DNA of 64,000 nt from assembly GCF_000314895.2 (NCBI RefSeq), contig NZ_CM001773.1, positions 2,684,855-2,748,854 of the forward strand, given 5' to 3'. Of the stretch, positions 1-8,932 are shown piece after piece (the first letter of the stretch is position 1; each line of letters opens with the position of its first letter). The stretch comes from Providencia sneebia DSM 19967. Lineage in GTDB: Bacteria; Pseudomonadota; Gammaproteobacteria; Enterobacterales; Enterobacteriaceae. The position numbers were made by a program, and so were the translations under genes. Under the pieces are notes generated by a model that was not told the DNA's origin, did not search any database, and saw only the letters and a list, made by a program, of their open reading frames with translations.

Positions 1-182
1 GGATTGCGTTGAGCATAAAGTAAAAAATCAAATGCCCAATCTCGAGGTAAAGCAATCATATTCGCTTGCGTTAAACCCGGCGCCAATCCTGCTGTTGGTC
101 TATCAAAACCTTGTCGGATAGCCATTCTTGCTTCTTGCGCAGCTTTAATGGCTTTCACTGAAGCTTTAAATAATTCGCTCAT
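1..182 (-). CDS. DUF1445 / YcsI-family putative hydro-lyase (5' part only)
   Basis: Only the first 60 or so residues are in the window; the gene runs off the left edge. The visible protein starts [19 protein letters not shown] and contains the family block [14 protein letters not shown] followed by [17 protein letters not shown], typical of the DUF1445 (B. subtilis YcsI) family, often annotated as putative hydro-lyase or D-glutamate cyclase-like. Two ATGs lie in tandem (183-185 and 180-182), directly after the pxpA stop; the second is better spaced from the AAGGGG ribosome binding site, so I chose it. Position after a transporter gene and pxpA mirrors the B. subtilis ycsF-ycsG-ycsI order, so a role in 5-oxoproline/glutamate metabolism is inferred; the reaction is unproven. 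The pxpB/pxpC genes may lie beyond the edge. Confidence 0.82.
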   Translation of the reverse strand, partial: MSELFKASVKAIKAAQEARMAIRQGFDRPTAGLAPGLTQANMIALPRDWAFDFLLYAQRN

Positions 183-185
183 CAT

Positions 186-953
186 TTATCCCCTTGCAAA
201 AGCAGCAATTTCAACACCATTTTGCTGGAGTTGTATGCGAACCTGTTGTGCCATAGCTAATGCGCCGGGGCTATCACCATGAACACAAATAGAACCCGCT
301 TCAATTGGGGTAAACTTTCCTTCAATTGAAGTGATGCCACCTTCATTGACCAATTGCAGCATTCGTTGTGCAACTATGTTGGGATCATGCAATACGGAGC
401 CTGCTTCTTTGCGGGAAACTAAAGTTCCATCAGAATGGTAAGCTCTATCTGCAAAGGCTTCAGCAACTACAGATAAGCTATTTTGTTTTGCCCAATCGAT
501 AAGCGGTGAACCCGCTAATGCGACTAAAATAAGATTTTTATCCACTGCACAAATTGCTTCAATAACCGCCATAGCTTGGCGTTTATCATGAGCGATGGTG
601 TTATAAAGCGCGCCATGTGGTTTAACATATTTCACTTCACAGCCCGCAGCAGTGGCTAATCCTTTTAGAGCACCAATCTGATAAATAACATCTGCAATTA
701 ATTCATCCGAGGCTATATCCATATTACGTCGACCAAAGCCCACTAAATCTGGATAACCCACATGCGCACCGACAACAACATTGTTCGCTTTCGCTGCCCG
801 TAAGGTATTTAAAATGCCTGCGGGTGATCCTGCATGAAAACCACAAGCCACATTTGCACTACTGACAACTTGTAACATCGCTTCATCATTGCCCATTTTC
901 CACTGGCCGAAGCTCTCTCCGAGATCACTGTTTAAGTCGATAATTTTTTTCAT
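186..953 (-). CDS. pxpA: 5-oxoprolinase subunit A (LamB/YcsF family)
   Basis: 255 residues, the usual length. The N-terminus [19 protein letters not shown] with [20 protein letters not shown] and [10 protein letters not shown] are the hallmark LamB/YcsF motifs. PxpA works with PxpB and PxpC in the ATP-dependent opening of 5-oxoproline (pyroglutamate) to glutamate, a housekeeping detoxification of spontaneously cyclised glutamine; cytoplasmic. It starts 15 bases after the stop of the Nramp-fold transporter gene, and its TAA abuts the ATG of the DUF1445 gene, so the three genes form one transcription unit. Assignment is firm from family motifs; partner subunits are not visible in this window. 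Confidence 0.93.
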   Translation of the reverse strand: MKKIIDLNSDLGESFGQWKMGNDEAMLQVVSSANVACGFHAGSPAGILNTLRAAKANNVVVGAHVGYPDLVGFGRRNMDIASDELIADVIYQIGALKGLATAAGCEVKYVKPHGALYNTIAHDKRQAMAVIEAICAVDKNLILVALAGSPLIDWAKQNSLSVVAEAFADRAYHSDGTLVSRKEAGSVLHDPNIVAQRMLQLVNEGGITSIEGKFTPIEAGSICVHGDSPGALAMAQQVRIQLQQNGVEIAAFARG

Positions 954-968
954 TATTCTATTTGACCT

Positions 969-2207
969 CTATTTCAAATAATTAAAGATAGCTTCTACAG
1001 ACATTGCACCCATGTACCAAGTAAGCGCACAAACCACAATACCTGACCACAGTAACCAACGCGGATAGTGATATCCAGACATCAAATCTGCGCGCTTCCA
1101 GCCAATATAAACAAAAATGGTCAGACCAATAGGTAAAATCAATCCGTTAAAACCACCAGCGAAAACCAACAGTGCTGCTGGCGCTGTTCCCATTAATAAG
1201 TAGATCGCTAATGAAATAGCAATGAACACAATAGTTGCAATACTACGCTGTCTTTCTGTAATTGATTTTTTGAATATCGTGATAAAACTCATTGAGGTAT
1301 AAGCGGCACCAATGACACTCGTCAAACCCGCAGCCCATAAGATCAAGCCGAAAATACGTAATCCAACATTACCTGCCGCGGCTTGGAATGCTTGAGACGC
1401 AGGATTAGCCGCATGGCTAGAGATATCAATAGTAACACCACTCGCGGTTACGCCTAAAATCGCCAAGAATAAGATGTAACGCATCAAACCAACGGCAACA
1501 ATACCTTTGGTCGCCGCACTTGAAACAACATGAATATTTTCGACACCAACGGCACCTTTATCCAGTAAACGGTGAGCACCTGCATAACAGATATAACCAC
1601 CAACAGTCCCGCCCACAATGGTTGTGATCATGGCAAAATCAACAGTATCAGGCCAAACACTTTGGCGAAGTGCTTCACCAACAGGTGGGTTTGATGCAAT
1701 AGCAACAAATAGTGTTAATCCAATCATGACAACACCTAATCCGATCATTAATCGGTCAATAAAGGTGCTTGCTTTACGTGAAGAGAAAATATAAATGGCT
1801 AAAAAGGCACTAATCAGTCCTCCCCATTTAGGGTCAAGCCCTACCATGGCATTCAGACCTAATCCTGCCCCAGCTATATTTCCGATATTAAAAATTAAAC
1901 CACCAAAAATAATAAGAACGGCTAGAACATAACCACTTCCCGGTATTGCTTGGTTTGCAATATCAGATGAGTGCATCTTTGTTAATGTAACAACCCGCCA
2001 AATATTTTGCTGTACAACAAAGTCGATCACGATGGAAGCTAATATCCCGAAGGCAAATGCAGCACCTAATGTGACGGTGAATGTAGCTGTCTGTGTAATA
2101 AAACCTGGTCCAATTGCCGATGTTGCCATCAAAAATATTGCGCTAATCAGCGAGCTTCGCCTATTTTTTACAAATTCTGCTGTGTTTGAACTCTCTTGAG
2201 CTGCCAT
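969..2207 (-). CDS. Nramp-fold (YcsG-type) transporter of the oxoproline operon
   Basis: Integral membrane protein with about 11 hydrophobic segments, resembling NRAMP-family proteins of the B. subtilis YcsG type. The start was moved downstream from the first ATG (2246) because a strong AAGGAG lies 7 bases before the ATG at 2207, giving 412 residues beginning MAAQESSNTAEF; the first ATG has no ribosome binding site. The first membrane helix reads SAIGPGFITQT (residues 30-40), lacking the metal-ligand DPGN motif of true Nramp Mn/Fe carriers, and the sixth-helix region (about 199-215) reads GGTVGGYICYAGAH in place of the usual MPH motif. Substrate is therefore open; first gene of the pxpA unit, so a 5-oxoproline-related solute is an inference. 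Confidence 0.82.
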   Translation of the reverse strand: MAAQESSNTAEFVKNRRSSLISAIFLMATSAIGPGFITQTATFTVTLGAAFAFGILASIVIDFVVQQNIWRVVTLTKMHSSDIANQAIPGSGYVLAVLIIFGGLIFNIGNIAGAGLGLNAMVGLDPKWGGLISAFLAIYIFSSRKASTFIDRLMIGLGVVMIGLTLFVAIASNPPVGEALRQSVWPDTVDFAMITTIVGGTVGGYICYAGAHRLLDKGAVGVENIHVVSSAATKGIVAVGLMRYILFLAILGVTASGVTIDISSHAANPASQAFQAAAGNVGLRIFGLILWAAGLTSVIGAAYTSMSFITIFKKSITERQRSIATIVFIAISLAIYLLMGTAPAALLVFAGGFNGLILPIGLTIFVYIGWKRADLMSGYHYPRWLLWSGIVVCALTWYMGAMSVEAIFNYLK

Positions 2208-2731
2208 ACGCATACTCCTTCCGAAATTATCGTTGTTGTTATTCATGTTGTGTTTAGATAAGAACAGGCAATTTTCATGCCATTGTTCTACTAATGATTA
2301 TTATTGTTAATTCATGTAGCACTGATTGTTGAACAATTAATATAAAATGGTGAATAAACACGCAATCAAAATCGTTTTTCACTATCAAAAAATACAATCT
2401 TGATCACTTAATTAACAAATAACATAAATATTTAACAAATTTTGATAGAAATAGATGGGGGTGAGTAAGAATTACTGCACTGATTTAGTGCGCTGACAAA
2501 TAAGTTCATAATTGTCGCACCAAAAGTGGGCTTGAAGCGCCGTAAGTGATATGCAAGGATTGTTGGTCACATTAATGCCAATAGTCTAAAATTGACAACA
2601 ACGGGAAAGTATTTCAGTAAATGATGATGCTATTTATAAAATATAGGTAGCTCTATTTGCTAAGCCAATGTATTTTTATACATATTATATTTTCTATTCG
2701 CTCTATTTATTCAATTTCAGAAACCGCCTTA
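2208..2731. other. Divergent regulatory region, Nramp-type gene / GntR regulator
   Basis: 524 AT-rich bases between divergent starts. No gene supported. It holds a 13-base palindrome (2325-2337) described separately and a looser TTGTTG...CAACAA arrangement around 2558-2602. It is the expected place for autoregulation by the GntR protein and control of the oxoproline operon, but no promoter could be assigned with confidence. Confidence 0.5.
2325..2337. promoter_or_regulatory. Palindrome ATTGTTGAACAAT, candidate GntR operator
   Basis: A perfect 6-1-6 inverted repeat (ATTGTT, G, AACAAT), 118 bases upstream of the chosen start of the Nramp-type gene. FadR-subfamily GntR regulators typically bind short palindromes of this size near their own divergent promoter. 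Function is inferred from position and symmetry only. Confidence 0.3.
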
Positions 2732-3400
2732 ATGACTAAGCAACCAATGACACAAACTTTATCTGTCACCATAGCTGAAACAATTCGCTATAAAATTACA
2801 ATTGGCGAGCTAACACCTGGGCAGCGTTTATCTGAAGCTGCTTTAAGTGAAGAGCTTGAGATTTCCCGTAATACATTACGTGAAGTGTTTAGAGTGCTAA
2901 CACAAGAAGGTTTGCTAACTTACGCTCCCAACAAAGGTGTCTTTGTTTCTGTCCCAGATATGGCAGCTATCATCGATATTTACCAAGTTCGCCGTCTTGT
3001 TGAATGTGATTCTTTAAGGCATGCCTATGCCCTGCATCCTGCCGTACAAAAAATGAAACAAGCTATTTGCAATGCGCGTGTTCATGAACAACATGAAGAT
3101 TGGGTTGGTGTAGGAACAGCTAATATGCAATTTCATACTGCCATTGTTGAATTATCAGATAGTGAGCGTTTAATTAAACTCTATAAGAATATTTCGGCTG
3201 AATTGCGTCTTGCATTTGGTCATCTTAATGATCCTAAAATTCTATACGCACCTTATATTGATAAAAATCAATCTATTTTAGAGTTATTAGATAAAGGGAA
3301 AAATCACGAAGCTGCGGAAGCACTCAGTGGTTACCTTGATTTATCAGAACGCACATTGCTTGCTGCTTATAAAAGAAGCCAATCTGGTTATCGCATCTAA
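2732..3400 (+). CDS. GntR-family transcriptional regulator, FadR/FCD subfamily
   Basis: 222 residues from the ATG at 2732 (MTKQPMTQTLSVTIAETIRYK). A longer reading from a TTG at 2657 adds a hydrophobic, unconvincing stretch, so it was not used. The N-terminal winged helix-turn-helix covers about residues 5-75 (GQRLSEAALSEELEISRNTLREVFRVL, then a beta wing around NKGVFVSVP), followed by an all-helical FCD ligand-binding domain with the typical VRRLVECDSLRHA helix and QFHTAIVELS motif. FCD regulators usually sense small carboxylates. It is divergent to the oxoproline operon, so it is the likely local regulator (inference). No strong Shine-Dalgarno is visible before any candidate start. Confidence 0.88.
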   Translation: MTKQPMTQTLSVTIAETIRYKITIGELTPGQRLSEAALSEELEISRNTLREVFRVLTQEGLLTYAPNKGVFVSVPDMAAIIDIYQVRRLVECDSLRHAYALHPAVQKMKQAICNARVHEQHEDWVGVGTANMQFHTAIVELSDSERLIKLYKNISAELRLAFGHLNDPKILYAPYIDKNQSILELLDKGKNHEAAEALSGYLDLSERTLLAAYKRSQSGYRI

Positions 3401-3885
3401 AAATAAATTTAAGAAGCCACTTAATTAAAAGAACATAGCGCGTTAATTTTAATTATTTAATAATATAAATTCTTAATCGGATATATTTTTCTATCCTCTT
3501 AATCCCTTTATTTACGATAAAATATCTCCTCCACATCTTTACTGGATTAATAACTTCAAAAATAAACTTTATGCTAAAATCAACTGTATATATAACGCAC
3601 AAAAATTAACAATTAATAAACACAATTTAAACAATTAATACAAATCAACCAATTTTGTTACTTGAAAAAGCATCACAAATTTTAAGCTAAAAAATCACCA
3701 ATATTTATCACGTTGTTACAAAATAATACAAATATGCAACAAAATTCTCTTGAATAGGTAAATAACTTGACGTAATGATTCAATTTTCTCGATCTAATGG
3801 TTGTAGTTTCGACGAATATTCGCTATAAGATTTATCGAAAGAAAAAGACAAACATAAAAATTATTAATATAAATGAGATTTCATT
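3401..3885. other. AT-rich intergenic region upstream of gltP
   Basis: 485 very AT-rich bases. No ORF, RNA gene or convincing terminator for the upstream regulator was seen. It presumably carries the gltP promoter; the TTGACG around 3769 has no well-spaced -10 partner, so none is assigned. Confidence 0.5.
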
Positions 3886-5193
3886 ATGACTTCAAACCAT
3901 ATTTCAACGAAGAAACCATTTAAGTTTGGCCTAGGATGGCAAATATTAATCGCTCTAATTTTGGGTGTTATTGTTGGTGCATATCTACATGAAAGTACTG
4001 AATACAAAGATTGGTTAATATCAAATGTTTTATCACCAGCAGGTAAAATCTTCATTCAGTTAATTAAAATGATCGTTGTTCCAATCGTTATTTCAACACT
4101 CGTTGTTGGGATTGCTGGTGTAGGAAACACCAAACAATTAGGATCATTGGGTTTTAAAACTATTTTATATTTTGAAGTTATTACCACAATAGCAATTATT
4201 GTCGGGATTAGTTTCGCCAATATATTCCAACCAGGTGTTGGCATTGATATGTCACAACTTACCCAAGTTGATATATCACAATATGAAAAAACGACTCAAG
4301 AAGTTGAAAGTCATCCTTCTGGGATTATCAATACCATATTAACGATGGTTCCTAGTAATATCTTCGCAGCAATGTCTAGCGGTGATATGCTTCCTGTCAT
4401 CTTCTTTGCGGTAATATTCGGTTTAGGACTTTCTTCACTGCCTAAAGATAAAAAACAGCCTTTACTTGATGTTATTCAAACATTCTCCGAAACCATGTTC
4501 CGTGTAACCAACATGATTATGATGTATGCTCCAATCGGGGTATTTGCACTCATTTCAGTTACTGTCGCTAACTTTGGTTTTGCATCATTAGTGCCATTAT
4601 TAAAATTAGTTATCTTAGTTCACTGTGCTATTTTGTTCTTCGCTATTGTTATATTAGGTATTGTGGCTCGTTATTGTAAAATTAATATATTTACGTTAAT
4701 GCGCATCTTAAAAGATGAATTATTATTAGCCTATTCAACGGCAAGTTCTGAAACTGTATTGCCACGTATTATGGACAAAATGGAAAAATACGGTGCACCA
4801 AAATCAGTGACCAGTTTCGTCATTCCTATTGGTTATTCATTCAACCTTGATGGCTCAACGTTATATCAAAGTATTGCCGCAATATTTATCGCTCAACTCT
4901 ATGGTATTGAATTATCCATCGGCCAAGAGCTTATCTTAGTATTTACATTGATGATCACCTCTAAAGGTATTGCAGGCGTTCCTGGAGTGTCATTTGTGGT
5001 CTTGCTCGCAACATTAGGCAGTGTTGGTATTCCTCTGGAAGGTTTAGCCTTCATCGCGGGTGTTGACCGTATACTTGATATGGCGCGTACTGCACTGAAC
5101 GTTGTTGGTAACGCACTGGCTGCACTGGTTATTGCTAAGTGGGAGCATAATTACGATGCAGAGAAAGCACGTGAATATGAGAAAACGTTCTAA
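3886..5193 (+). CDS. gltP: Glutamate/aspartate:proton symporter GltP
   Basis: 435 residues (E. coli GltP 437), dicarboxylate/amino acid:cation symporter (DAACS) family. Features seen: N-terminal membrane helices from about residue 17, the serine-rich reentrant loop AYSTASSETVLPRIM, the substrate-binding helix IPIGYSFNLDGSTLYQS with the NLDG motif, second reentrant loop ITSKGIAGVPGVSFVVL, and a final helix with DRILDMARTALNVVGNALA. It imports L-glutamate and L-aspartate with protons across the inner membrane. It is a single-gene unit: a strong terminator follows at 5222 and a long AT-rich leader precedes it. Confidence 0.93.
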   Translation: MTSNHISTKKPFKFGLGWQILIALILGVIVGAYLHESTEYKDWLISNVLSPAGKIFIQLIKMIVVPIVISTLVVGIAGVGNTKQLGSLGFKTILYFEVITTIAIIVGISFANIFQPGVGIDMSQLTQVDISQYEKTTQEVESHPSGIINTILTMVPSNIFAAMSSGDMLPVIFFAVIFGLGLSSLPKDKKQPLLDVIQTFSETMFRVTNMIMMYAPIGVFALISVTVANFGFASLVPLLKLVILVHCAILFFAIVILGIVARYCKINIFTLMRILKDELLLAYSTASSETVLPRIMDKMEKYGAPKSVTSFVIPIGYSFNLDGSTLYQSIAAIFIAQLYGIELSIGQELILVFTLMITSKGIAGVPGVSFVVLLATLGSVGIPLEGLAFIAGVDRILDMARTALNVVGNALAALVIAKWEHNYDAEKAREYEKTF

Positions 5194-5221
5194 TTCTTAA
5201 GAATTACACAATATTCCAATT

Positions 5222-5251
5222 AAAACACCGAGCTTGTCTCGGTGTTTTGTT
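5222..5251 (+). terminator. Rho-independent terminator of gltP
   Basis: Perfect 11-bp stem: AAAACACCGAG (5222-5232), 5-base loop, CTCGGTGTTTT (5238-5248), followed by GTT. It lies 29 bases after the gltP stop and also reads acceptably on the minus strand. Confidence 0.85.
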
Positions 5252-5376
5252 AAATAAAGAATCTTTTTTAGTATGGCTGAAAATAGATAACAGATGAAAA
5301 ATAGATTGTCTGGTTTTTATTTTATTATTTAGCTACACATTTCTGATATCTAAATGCGTAGCTTTTACTTTATAGC

Positions 5377-5589
5377 TTACGGATTTAATTGCTTAATAAC
5401 GTTTAAAGCATGATCTTTAGCTTCTTCATAATATTCTGCCAAAGGTTTGCTTGAATTAAATGTCGATTGATACACAATATTTGCTAATGGCGCACCAGTA
5501 ATAAACTCCTCTCCTTTATAAATATCAACAGGAATATTTATTTGTTCATCATCCGGATGTATAGTGATTGTGCCAAGTCTTAATTGCAT
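5377..5589 (-). CDS. Hypothetical 70-residue cytosolic protein
   Basis: Not recognised. A small soluble protein (MQLRLGTITIHPDDEQINIP...) with beta-strand-like N-terminal half and an amphipathic helix at the C-terminus (PLAEYYEEAKDHALNVIKQL, residues 49-68). No membrane segment or signal peptide. Support for being real: a good GGAGAG ribosome binding site 6 bases before the ATG, acidic balanced composition and no overlapping better ORF. It stands alone between gltP and a small membrane protein gene, with no operon partner, so no function is proposed. Confidence 0.68.
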   Translation of the reverse strand: MQLRLGTITIHPDDEQINIPVDIYKGEEFITGAPLANIVYQSTFNSSKPLAEYYEEAKDHALNVIKQLNP

Positions 5590-5877
5590 AATACTCTCCT
5601 CTGATTATAACGCTTCAATTTCTATTCAATGAAATATAATTAATTGAATAAGTTACCTTAAGTAATACTGATTTTATTTAATTTGTCAATCAATTATCAT
5701 CATCCATTATTTTAATATCATAACCACTCTTTTTACGAATAAATTAATTACTGTTTTAGTCAAAATTAGTCATAAAAAACCAATTTAAAAATAAACGTAT
5801 TATTAGATAGTTACAAGAATAGATTATAAATTAAAAATCATTTAATATAACCTTATCTATCTTGGGAGGTAAAATTC

Positions 5878-6078
5878 ATGTCTGATAAACTAATTGACAT
5901 CATCACTGATATATTATCTGATTTTAAATGGCGTACTTCCCTTATGATTATTATGACTGCCATCGTACTAATCAGTGGCTTTAATCGCTATTTAATTGTT
6001 GGCTTTATTTTATTATCACTGATTTTATATTCACCTGAAATATGGCGATATATGAATAAGAAAAGAACCTTGAAATGA
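5878..6078 (+). CDS. Hypothetical 66-residue two-helix membrane protein
   Basis: Not recognised. An N-terminal amphipathic segment (MSDKLIDIITDILSDFKWR) is followed by two hydrophobic helices, about residues 20-34 and 38-53, and a basic tail ending MNKKRTLK, consistent with a small inner-membrane protein with a cytoplasmic C-terminus. A very good ribosome binding site (TTGGGAGGTAAAATTC before ATG) supports translation. Transcribed toward the convergent lpxL-type gene; shared hairpin at 6130. The size and topology recall holins or small stress membrane proteins, but nothing specific supports either. Confidence 0.68.
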   Translation: MSDKLIDIITDILSDFKWRTSLMIIMTAIVLISGFNRYLIVGFILLSLILYSPEIWRYMNKKRTLK

Positions 6079-6129
6079 TATTTTTAAATAAAAAACATCT
6101 TTTTACGAAGTATAATTATCAATACAAAG

Positions 6130-6168
6130 AGAGCCCCAAGATAACGATTAATACATTAATAGGGCTCT
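6130..6168. terminator. Putative bidirectional terminator hairpin
   Basis: AGAGCCC (6130-6136) pairs with GGGCTCT (6162-6168); the loop contains a further ATTAAT/ATTAAT pairing. It lies between the convergent small membrane protein gene and the lpxL-type gene. The T tract is weak on both strands, so termination is plausible but not certain. Confidence 0.5.
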
Positions 6169-6186
6169 TATCTCATAAATTGAATA

Positions 6187-7110
6187 TTAATTATATAATG
6201 ATGATTCTCCAGTCGGGCGAGTTTTAAATCTCCGATGGGCCCACAAATATTGTTCTGGTGCTTTCATTATCTCTTTTTCTAATACAGAATTAATTATCGT
6301 TGCATCATTCAATGGATCATGTGATGGATAACCCGCTATTTCTTCACCTAAGATCAAATCATAATATGGACCGGTTTTATTGCGTAATAATGTCACTGTC
6401 AACGTTGGTGAGTCAGATAATTGTGCTAGTGTTGAGGTCCCTTTTGAGGTTGATGTATCTTTAATTGAAAAGAATGGTGCGAAGATTGTGCCTTTCCGGC
6501 CAAAATCTTGGTCAGGAGCAAACCATATTGCTTTACCACTTTTCAATTCTTGAACCATAAACCTTAAATTTTTGCGGTCAATCATTCCTTTACCCGATCT
6601 ACAACGACCTTTTGTTTGAATATATTCCATAGCTTTATTATTATGCGGACGATACATCGCATTAACAGGAAAACAGAGCCCCATTATTCTGCCACCTAAC
6701 TCCAGTGACATAAAATGAACCCCGATAATAATCACGCCTTTATTTTTCGCAACGGCATTCTGATAATTAGATAGCCCCTTCACTTGGAACAATTTTTTTA
6801 CTTTTTTATCACTCCAGAACCATGCAATTCCCGTTTCAAATAATGCAATACCTAATGATTTTAGATTCTCAACAACTAATGCATCTATTTCTTCAGCATT
6901 TTTATCGGGAAAACATAATTCTAGGTTTCTTCTAATAATTGAAACTCTTCTTTTAATAAAATATTTCGACTTTCCCCCTAAAAATGAACCAAGCCAAACA
7001 AGCCATTTATAAGGAAGTTGAACTAACAAGAATAAAACGAAGATCCCTAGCCATGTTGTAGCATATTTCGGGTGTAGTAACTTTAACGAAAACGTGTTTT
7101 TGGCGTACAT
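6187..7110 (-). CDS. lpxL: Lipid A biosynthesis lauroyl/palmitoleoyl acyltransferase (LpxL/LpxP family)
   Basis: 307 residues from the ATG at 7110 (an upstream in-frame TTG at 7122 is less likely; the chosen start aligns with E. coli LpxL). One N-terminal membrane anchor (about 17-40) precedes the acyltransferase domain. The catalytic HX4E dyad is His132...Glu137 in HFMSLE, the same numbering as E. coli LpxL; MYRPHNN, RCRSGKGMIDRKNLR, APDQDFGRKG and the C-terminal PEQYLWAHRRFKTRP are family blocks. It transfers a secondary acyl chain to Kdo2-lipid IVA at the inner membrane. LpxL and LpxP cannot be separated by eye, so the symbol is provisional. No operon partner. Confidence 0.85.
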   Translation of the reverse strand: MYAKNTFSLKLLHPKYATTWLGIFVLFLLVQLPYKWLVWLGSFLGGKSKYFIKRRVSIIRRNLELCFPDKNAEEIDALVVENLKSLGIALFETGIAWFWSDKKVKKLFQVKGLSNYQNAVAKNKGVIIIGVHFMSLELGGRIMGLCFPVNAMYRPHNNKAMEYIQTKGRCRSGKGMIDRKNLRFMVQELKSGKAIWFAPDQDFGRKGTIFAPFFSIKDTSTSKGTSTLAQLSDSPTLTVTLLRNKTGPYYDLILGEEIAGYPSHDPLNDATIINSVLEKEIMKAPEQYLWAHRRFKTRPTGESSLYN

Positions 7111-7742
7111 TATCTTACTCAATACTCTATCTTTTCTGTATACAACAAAATTAGACTGCTATTTTTAATTTTAATTCAAAACTATTTCAAACCACGATAA
7201 TCAACTTACTAATCAGTTTATTAGCATAATTCTATTCAATAAACAATCATGAAAAAATCCAACGGACATCACAGCTTATTCCTATATCTAATTAAGAAGC
7301 AAACCTTTAATGCATCATAAAATGACAGGCATGGGATTAATATCGACTAGGATAACCCGCAATCAACGCTTTTTATTAGGGCTTAACTAATCTATTCCCC
7401 CAATTTATCATCCAATGAATACTTGGTTGACAGACTAGGAGATTTTAGTTTCTAACCCTTATTATTTTATCAATGTATTTAGTATAGGTATCGCTTTTGA
7501 GCTTTTTATTACTTAAATTTACACCCATAATCGAACTATTGCACTAAGAAAGGAATTTATAGAAGAGGCGAATCAAAAAATAGTGGCGTTTGCCGCCATG
7601 CTATGAGAATTGGCTTAATTTCTAGAAGATACAATCAATATGATTAATTTCTGCGGCTAAGCTACTTAGCTAAAAACATGTTGCTCAATAGCCATACCGC
7701 AGCAAAACTTAAATTAAAAGCTTGTGGAAGAATGAATTTTAC
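7111..7742. other. Gene-free stretch, possibly decayed sequence
   Basis: 632 bases with no intact ORF, RNA gene or hairpin I would defend. Around 7530-7650 one forward frame reads like a broken helical protein (EEANQKIVAFAAML, stop, ELA, stop), which may be a gene relic of unknown origin. Confidence 0.35.
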
Positions 7743-7967
7743 TTAGTATTTATCAAATACATCATAATCGGGCCTTTCACCTCTCATAATTGCTCTTTGT
7801 TGTTCATGGACAGCATCCCTATCAATTCTCTTTTGTTCCGATGTACGAGCATCTTTATTAGGTTTTGGCCATGTAGAACTATTAGGCTCATAATCAGGGT
7901 CGAATGTAGGGCTGAATGAACACCCTGAAACCATCAATATACAAAGCAGTGTGTAAGTTAATTTCAT
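7743..7967 (-). CDS. Small predicted lipoprotein (74 residues)
   Basis: Begins MKLTYTLLCILMVSGCSFSP: a basic n-region, hydrophobic core and lipobox VSGC with the acylated cysteine at residue 16. The mature part is short, hydrophilic and proline/aspartate rich (SPTFDPDYEPNSSTWPKPNKD...RGERPDYDVFDKY), without a recognised domain. Serine after the cysteine predicts sorting to the outer membrane by the Lol +2 rule. Isolated gene next to the integrase relic; possibly mobile-element cargo, but this is only positional. Function unknown. Confidence 0.7.
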   Translation of the reverse strand: MKLTYTLLCILMVSGCSFSPTFDPDYEPNSSTWPKPNKDARTSEQKRIDRDAVHEQQRAIMRGERPDYDVFDKY

Positions 7968-8091
7968 AAATGTATTTACTTATCTTTCAATGAACAAAGT
8001 TAAAAACTATCAAAATCAGAGTATCATGATGATTTTAAATATAGCTTTAACAATGCGAATTAAAATAGTGACATCTACTGCTTACCCATAT

Positions 8092-8487
8092 TCAAAGCCG
8101 CCGTTGAAGAATCTAAGCGGATAGGAAAACATCCGAGTTTTATATTTGTTCATATTTAAATATGGCATAGGTCAGATGGAACGCCAGCAGCTAAAGTTAG
8201 GAAAATGAGAATTAACGATAATACGGCTTGGAAAATAGGATTATGTAGAGCTGGTATAGAAAACTTTCGTTTTCATGATTAGAGACATACTTGGGCGAGT
8301 TGGCTTGTTCCATTAGGAAGTTCCATCATCTGCACTTCAAGAAATGCGAGGATGGGAAAGTATAGCAATGGTAAGAAGATATGCTCATTTAGCACCAAAT
8401 AATCTCATTGAACATGCAATGAAGATAGACGCGCTTATGTCACACGATGACACAAATATGGCACAACTACGACTTAGAGCATTGTGA
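8092..8487 (+). pseudogene. Decayed phage tyrosine integrase (C-terminal fragment)
   Basis: The forward reading gives the catalytic end of a tyrosine recombinase in pieces: KRIGKHPSFIFV, then RSDGTPAAKVRKMRIND, GLCRAGIENFRFHD, and after an in-frame TAG (8279-8281) where the family has Leu, RHTWASWLV, i.e. a broken HDLRHTWASW box II. A frameshift near 8315 is followed by [26 protein letters not shown], containing the final YAHL tyrosine. There is another stop in the first part near 8156. The N-terminal domain is missing. It ends 60 bases beyond the 3' end of tRNA-Thr, a classic phage/island integration neighbourhood, so it probably marks a lost prophage or island. Confidence 0.85.
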
Positions 8488-8511
8488 TTATGCATACAAA
8501 TAAAAAGAAAA

Positions 8512-8542
8512 AACCCGCTACATCGATTAAATGTAACGGGTT
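8512..8542 (-). terminator. Terminator of the tRNA-Ser/tRNA-Thr operon
   Basis: On the minus strand AACCCGTTACAT pairs with ATGTAGCGGGTT (one mismatch) and is followed by a T-rich tail TTTTCTTTTTA. It lies just past the tRNA-Thr 3' end and separates it from the integrase relic. Confidence 0.85.
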
Positions 8543-8548
8543 CTTATT

Positions 8549-8624
<76 letters not shown>

Positions 8625-8629
8625 TAATA

Positions 8630-8717
<88 letters not shown>

Positions 8718-8727
8718 ATGGGGCGCG

Positions 8728-8756
8728 ATTATGGAGGAATCCGCTGAGCTTGTCTA
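8728..8756 (-). promoter_or_regulatory. tRNA operon promoter
   Basis: On the minus strand: -35 TAGACA (8751-8756), 17-base spacer, -10 CATAAT (8728-8733), then a GC-rich discriminator CGCGCCCC, the signature of stable-RNA promoters under stringent control. Transcription would begin a few bases before tRNA-Ser. Confidence 0.78.
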
Positions 8757-8932
8757 CCCCTTAAAGTAAAAAAATTGATTTTTTTATATCGTTTGACTAA
8801 TCTTCACTCAATTGTTCTCCATCTCATAAGAAAAGTGCTAATATCTGTACAGAATACTCATCTTTCACATTGATAGGTGCATGATTTTTAATCAATTAAT
8901 AAATTCTTGCCGACAGGATAGTTCACCATAAT

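Noticed and set aside
7530..7740. Decayed gene upstream of the lipoprotein
   Set aside because: The translated fragments are suggestive but too short and broken to name or delimit.
7722..7919. Forward ORF of 65 codons opposite the small lipoprotein gene
   Set aside because: It is antisense to a lipoprotein with a clear signal peptide and lipobox and has no ribosome binding site.
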